A stretch of DNA of 23,895 bases, from contig JALNZF010000039.1 of the NCBI GenBank assembly GCA_023229435.1, positions 1 to 23,895 of the forward strand. Reading direction: 5' to 3'. The notes below the pieces were generated by a model. It did not search any database and was not told the DNA's origin. It worked only from the letters and a program-made list of their open reading frames with translations. A program made the translations under genes and the position numbers. Positions 22,201-23,895 of the stretch are shown in pieces (position 1 is the first letter of the stretch; every line of letters begins with the position of its first letter). This stretch comes from Nitrospirota bacterium. GTDB lineage: Bacteria > Nitrospirota > UBA9217.

Positions 22201-22453
22201 TGTTAAGGTGGTAGATGAATGTCGCCATATCCGCGTCGCCGGAATCCATCTGGTACCAAACGCGCCGTACCTTGCGCGCCGATAGATACGATGCTATGAG
22301 CGTGGTTTTACCAGAACCGCCTGGTCCGGAAATCCAAATGATCGGCTTGTCTGTGCAGTCGTCAAGGCGGGCATAAAGTTCCTTGCGATGAACAACACTT
22401 TTAAGTGTTGGACAGGTAATTTTTGCTATTGAGTCTGTCTGTTTTGACGGCAT
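19211..22453 (-). CDS. Large STAND-type transcriptional regulator with SARP-like and BTAD domains
   Basis: 1080 residues from ATG 22453; a TTG at 22489 is also in frame but falls on a TTGACA -35 box. Domains in order: NTPase with Walker A GPGGSGKTT (about 43-51) and Walker B VLVFDNYQD (about 130-138), helical sensor/TPR-like repeats over roughly 250-800, and a winged-helix DNA-binding domain from about 820 (LKISTLGGFEIAIDGKPLLF ... LLWPDADGYSAHRSGELALY). A BTAD-type TPR region runs to the end (about 920-1080). MalT-like regulators have the same front but end in a LuxR HTH; here a SARP/OmpR-like domain takes that place. Such proteins are usually ATP-dependent activators triggered by a ligand. 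Target genes unknown; the divergent aminotransferase or the nearby lipoproteins are candidates. Lower GC than the metabolic genes. Confidence 0.85.
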   Translation of the reverse strand: MPSKQTDSIAKITCPTLKSVVHRKELYARLDDCTDKPIIWISGPGGSGKTTLIASYLSARKVRRVWYQMDSGDADMATFIYHLNSAAKKAAPKARRPLPFLTPEYLLGITAFARRYFAGLYERLKTPAVLVFDNYQDVPPDAGLHEIILAGLSMVPPGMQIILISRNEPPPTLIRLQANGMMTSFGWNDLRLNLQEIEELVHLRQGEKPGIGMLQRLHKATDGWAAGLVLMMDETYQGEEISFEEAALPQERIFQYFVAEVFDHLEKKTRDFLLKTAYLPILSASIARTITGINNAEQILSDLNHRNFFTTKHTTQADLYQYHPLFNEFLLDRGNSLFSADQINNLKATAATALEKSGQHEAALVLFLQTFDWNNAVRLLCSLAPRMILQGRSRVVNAWLGELPNTIAEQTPWVLYWRGVCTLPFNPFESKKEFDRAYHVFLAQDDRAGVFLSWAGAVDCAFFGADYFPLDALIPRLENILRENPLFPSSEIGTAVTVGMFSALSFRRPQHPDIGFWEKKTLDFFRTNPPSELRTKAGVYLAVYYLWMGEIANATIVLDKLRKSLTSSASDLMRLTVMTTEALYDYFQPDCEACIKKTFETIRLGEESGVRVWENHVVGHGLVAALSNGDLKTAEILLEKMNPDKSTGRTDSHYYHGAQICKALIEGNRHAALGHYKEYISIMRNVGDIQGIVVNHIINYEMLYILGKHREADNHLAEAHKLAHSMGSTMIEYMCLIMETHIAFQRKDGQQGFRLLRKAMTLGREKGFMNMYWWRPAIMTVLCRKALEAGIEMEYVRNVIRKRGLLPEENAPVPANWPYPLKISTLGGFEIAIDGKPLLFSGKAQHKPLAFLKTLISLGGAAVPSTKINDLLWPDADGYSAHRSGELALYRLRKLIGNDKAIQVHDEKLTLDARYCFVDVFNVALMFDKSEAAWKSFRDKKMSVTNKKKSNELESAISLSELTINMYQGHFLPADIQFSWTSYLRDRMRSKFIQTTRSLGQYWVEIKQYNKAIECFQKGLEIDDVCEEFYQQIMASYLKLGRNAEAATTYRRCHARMAAVLNITPSSKTEELYTSISKQN

Positions 22454-22460
22454 CGGATCA

Positions 22461-22489
22461 AGAGTATCAGACGGAGAAGAGGCTGTCAA
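22461..22489 (-). promoter_or_regulatory. Promoter of the large regulator gene
   Basis: On the minus strand TTGACA (22489-22484), 17 bases, TACTCT (22466-22461), then 7 bases to ATG 22453. No ribosome binding site. Confidence 0.55.
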
Positions 22490-22677
22490 AGAAAATGTGA
22501 AGTGTTAGTATTCACGCAGGATCGACGTTTTTGGGTACCATGCTCGATATATTTTCTATTAAGGCGCAAGATTTTTAAGATTCGGTTTCTGTGGTGAGAT
22601 GGTTTTATGCCACGCCATGAGCAGTCTGAACGTGATCCAGATCATATGCAGGAAGGAACGAAAAGCGCAACTCCTGC

Positions 22678-22706
22678 TTGACACTCCATGGCAATAATGA
22701 TATTTT
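22678..22706 (+). promoter_or_regulatory. Promoter of the aminotransferase gene
   Basis: TTGACA (22678-22683), 17 bases, TATTTT (22701-22706), then 5 bases to ATG 22712. No ribosome binding site. Confidence 0.55.
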
Positions 22707-22711
22707 CTGGC

Positions 22712-23584
22712 ATGCTCGTTTATCTTGATGGTCATTTTGTCGCCGGGGAAAAGGCGCAGATCTCGGTCTTTGACCATGGATTTCTTTACGGTGACGGGAT
22801 CTACGAGACCATGCGGGCCTACGAGGGGAAACTCTTTCTCCTCAGGAAGCACCTTGGCCGACTCAAGCTCTCCGCCGATGCCATATCCCTCAAGCTTCCC
22901 CTGCCGCTCGACAAGATCGGCGACGCGCTGAACGAATCGCTGAGCATCAACAAACTCCAGGACGCCTATGTTCGGCTCCACATCTCGCGCGGTCCCGGTG
23001 AGATCGGGCTTGACCCTGCGCTTTGCGTCGCTCCGACCATGGTGATCGTTGCCAAGCCCTTCCACGATTATCCCGCCGCTTGCTACGAACGCGGGGTTTC
23101 CGTCGCCATCGTAACCACACGCCGCAATCATCCGCTTGCGCTCCCGCCGTCCATCAAAGGCACGAACTTTCTGAACAATATCCTCGCCAAGATCGAGGCC
23201 GTGAAAGCCCGCGCGTACGAGGGGATCATGCTCAACTGGGAAGGCTATGTAGCGGAGGGGACCATCAGCAATATTTTCATGGTCAGGAAGGGGGTCCTGT
23301 ATACTCCCCACCTGGACACCGGCATTCTCAAGGGCGTTACGCGCGAACTGGTGCTCCGCCTCGCGAAACGAATTAAGATCCCGGTCAAGGAAGCCATGCT
23401 TCGGCCGAAAGACCTCGTGACCTCGAGCGAGTGTTTCATCACGAACACCACCATGGAGATCATGCCGGTAACGACCATAGACAGGAAAAAAATCGGGAAG
23501 GGAATCCCCGGCCCGATCACGGCTGACCTGCACCGTGTCTATCAAAAAGAAGTGCGCGCATGGTTAAAGGCGCAGGCCGTTTAG
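22712..23584 (+). CDS. Class IV aminotransferase (branched-chain/D-amino-acid type)
   Basis: 290 residues from ATG 22712; an ATG at 22688 lies inside the promoter spacer and adds residues not typical of the family. Fold type IV PLP enzyme: VFDHGFLYGDGIYETMR (about 19-35), PLP-binding Lys149 in SIKGTNFLNN, the conserved Glu in YVAEGTISNIF (about 179-189), and LDTGILKGVTR (201-211). Members transfer the amino group of branched-chain amino acids (IlvE), D-amino acids (Dat) or act as aminodeoxychorismate lyase (PabC). The motifs do not separate these with confidence; IlvE-like is my first choice. Cytoplasmic, single gene, divergent from the large regulator. Confidence 0.85.
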   Translation: MLVYLDGHFVAGEKAQISVFDHGFLYGDGIYETMRAYEGKLFLLRKHLGRLKLSADAISLKLPLPLDKIGDALNESLSINKLQDAYVRLHISRGPGEIGLDPALCVAPTMVIVAKPFHDYPAACYERGVSVAIVTTRRNHPLALPPSIKGTNFLNNILAKIEAVKARAYEGIMLNWEGYVAEGTISNIFMVRKGVLYTPHLDTGILKGVTRELVLRLAKRIKIPVKEAMLRPKDLVTSSECFITNTTMEIMPVTTIDRKKIGKGIPGPITADLHRVYQKEVRAWLKAQAV

Positions 23585-23665
23585 CGCAGGTCGTCGATCA
23601 CGAAAAAAATCTGCGTCCTGAGTGTGCTCGATAATCCTAACCCGGAACCAGGCAAATCATTTTCG

Positions 23666-23757
23666 CGCAAAGCCGCAAAGAGTGCAAAGGAAAGCTTGTC
23701 CGTCTTGAATTAAAACAATAATCCCTTTTGTTTTTGTCGTTCTTTGCGGCCTTTGCG
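23666..23757. repeat. Inverted CGCAAAG-type repeat
   Basis: CGCAAAGCCGCAAAGA (23666-23681) is inverted at 23741-23757 with a one-base indel; the centre is AT-rich. This CGCAAAG style of repeat is often seen between genes in environmental genomes. The open frame across it (23657-23845, minus) is not a gene. Confidence 0.6.
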
Positions 23758-23801
23758 GATGTGCTAAGTGGCCCCTTCGGGGCAGTTCGAATTTAACGTT
23801 T

Positions 23802-23866
23802 TTGTAGGGCAAGGCTTCAGCCTTGCTGATACCGAAAAGCCGCAACCCTGAAGGGTTGCCCTACAA
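23802..23866. repeat. Three-way-junction palindromic element
   Basis: Outer arms TTGTAGGGCAA (23802-23812) and TTGCCCTACAA (23856-23866) are perfect 11-base inverted copies. Inside are two hairpins: GCAAGGCT/AGCCTTGC (23809-23816, 23819-23826) and GCAACCCT/AGGGTTGC (23842-23849, 23852-23859). The 65-base unit can fold as a cruciform/three-way junction, a layout known from REP/MITE families. A small GCCCC/GGGGC hairpin precedes it at about 23771-23783. Confidence 0.7.
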
Positions 23867-23895
23867 CTCAATGAAAACATAAAAAACCCAAACAT

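Noticed and set aside
22559..23545. 328-codon open frame on the minus strand
   Set aside because: Antisense shadow of the aminotransferase gene.
23657..23845. 62-codon frame on the minus strand
   Set aside because: Consists of the two intergenic inverted repeats; no ribosome binding site.

Overview
The window looks like chromosomal DNA from a Gram-negative, probably anaerobic or facultative bacterium. Evidence: several lipobox signal peptides, an ADP-forming acetyl-CoA synthetase beside a DRTGG-domain protein, a CoA-transferase/GNAT fusion, two VapBC pairs, and many small hairpin repeats between genes. This gene mix is familiar from Nitrospirota and Desulfobacterota, but the sequence alone does not settle the phylum.

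Left part (1-7950). An insertion sequence runs off the left edge. Next come a membrane-anchored protein of unknown function set between CTATAGG palindromes, a broken REP-associated transposase tail, and vapBC pair 1 with its operator. An acyl-CoA ligase (minus) and an oligoendopeptidase F (plus) are divergently transcribed. vapBC pair 2 with a clear promoter/operator, a tRNA-Val/tRNA-Asp unit with terminator, and a receiver-PilZ protein with a Glu at the phosphorylation site follow.

Middle (8261-13750). This is an acyl-CoA block: an acetyl-CoA hydrolase/CoA-transferase fused to a GNAT acetyltransferase (minus), divergent from a fused ADP-forming acetyl-CoA synthetase (plus), which is followed by a P-loop/DRTGG protein. 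With the upstream acyl-CoA ligase, the genes suggest acetate/acyl-CoA interconversion, perhaps coupled to lysine acetylation.

Accessory part (13990-19000). The most novel item is a two-gene cassette on the minus strand: a radical SAM/SPASM enzyme directly followed by a 68-residue Cys-rich peptide, which looks like a RiPP maturase and its substrate. It abuts the front half of a tyrosine recombinase gene. Beside it are two lipoproteins with near-identical signal peptides (one a seven-blade propeller with recent tandem duplications), a perfect 40-bp direct repeat bracketing one of them, a tiny ribbon-helix-helix regulator, and a TRL-like lipoprotein.

Right part (19211-23895). A large STAND-type regulator (NTPase, helical repeats, SARP-like DNA-binding and BTAD domains) is divergent from a class IV aminotransferase. 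The window ends in two structured repeats.

Across the window, five genes lack a ribosome binding site and carry a -10-like box only 5-9 bases before the ATG. This suggests that leaderless transcripts are common in this organism.
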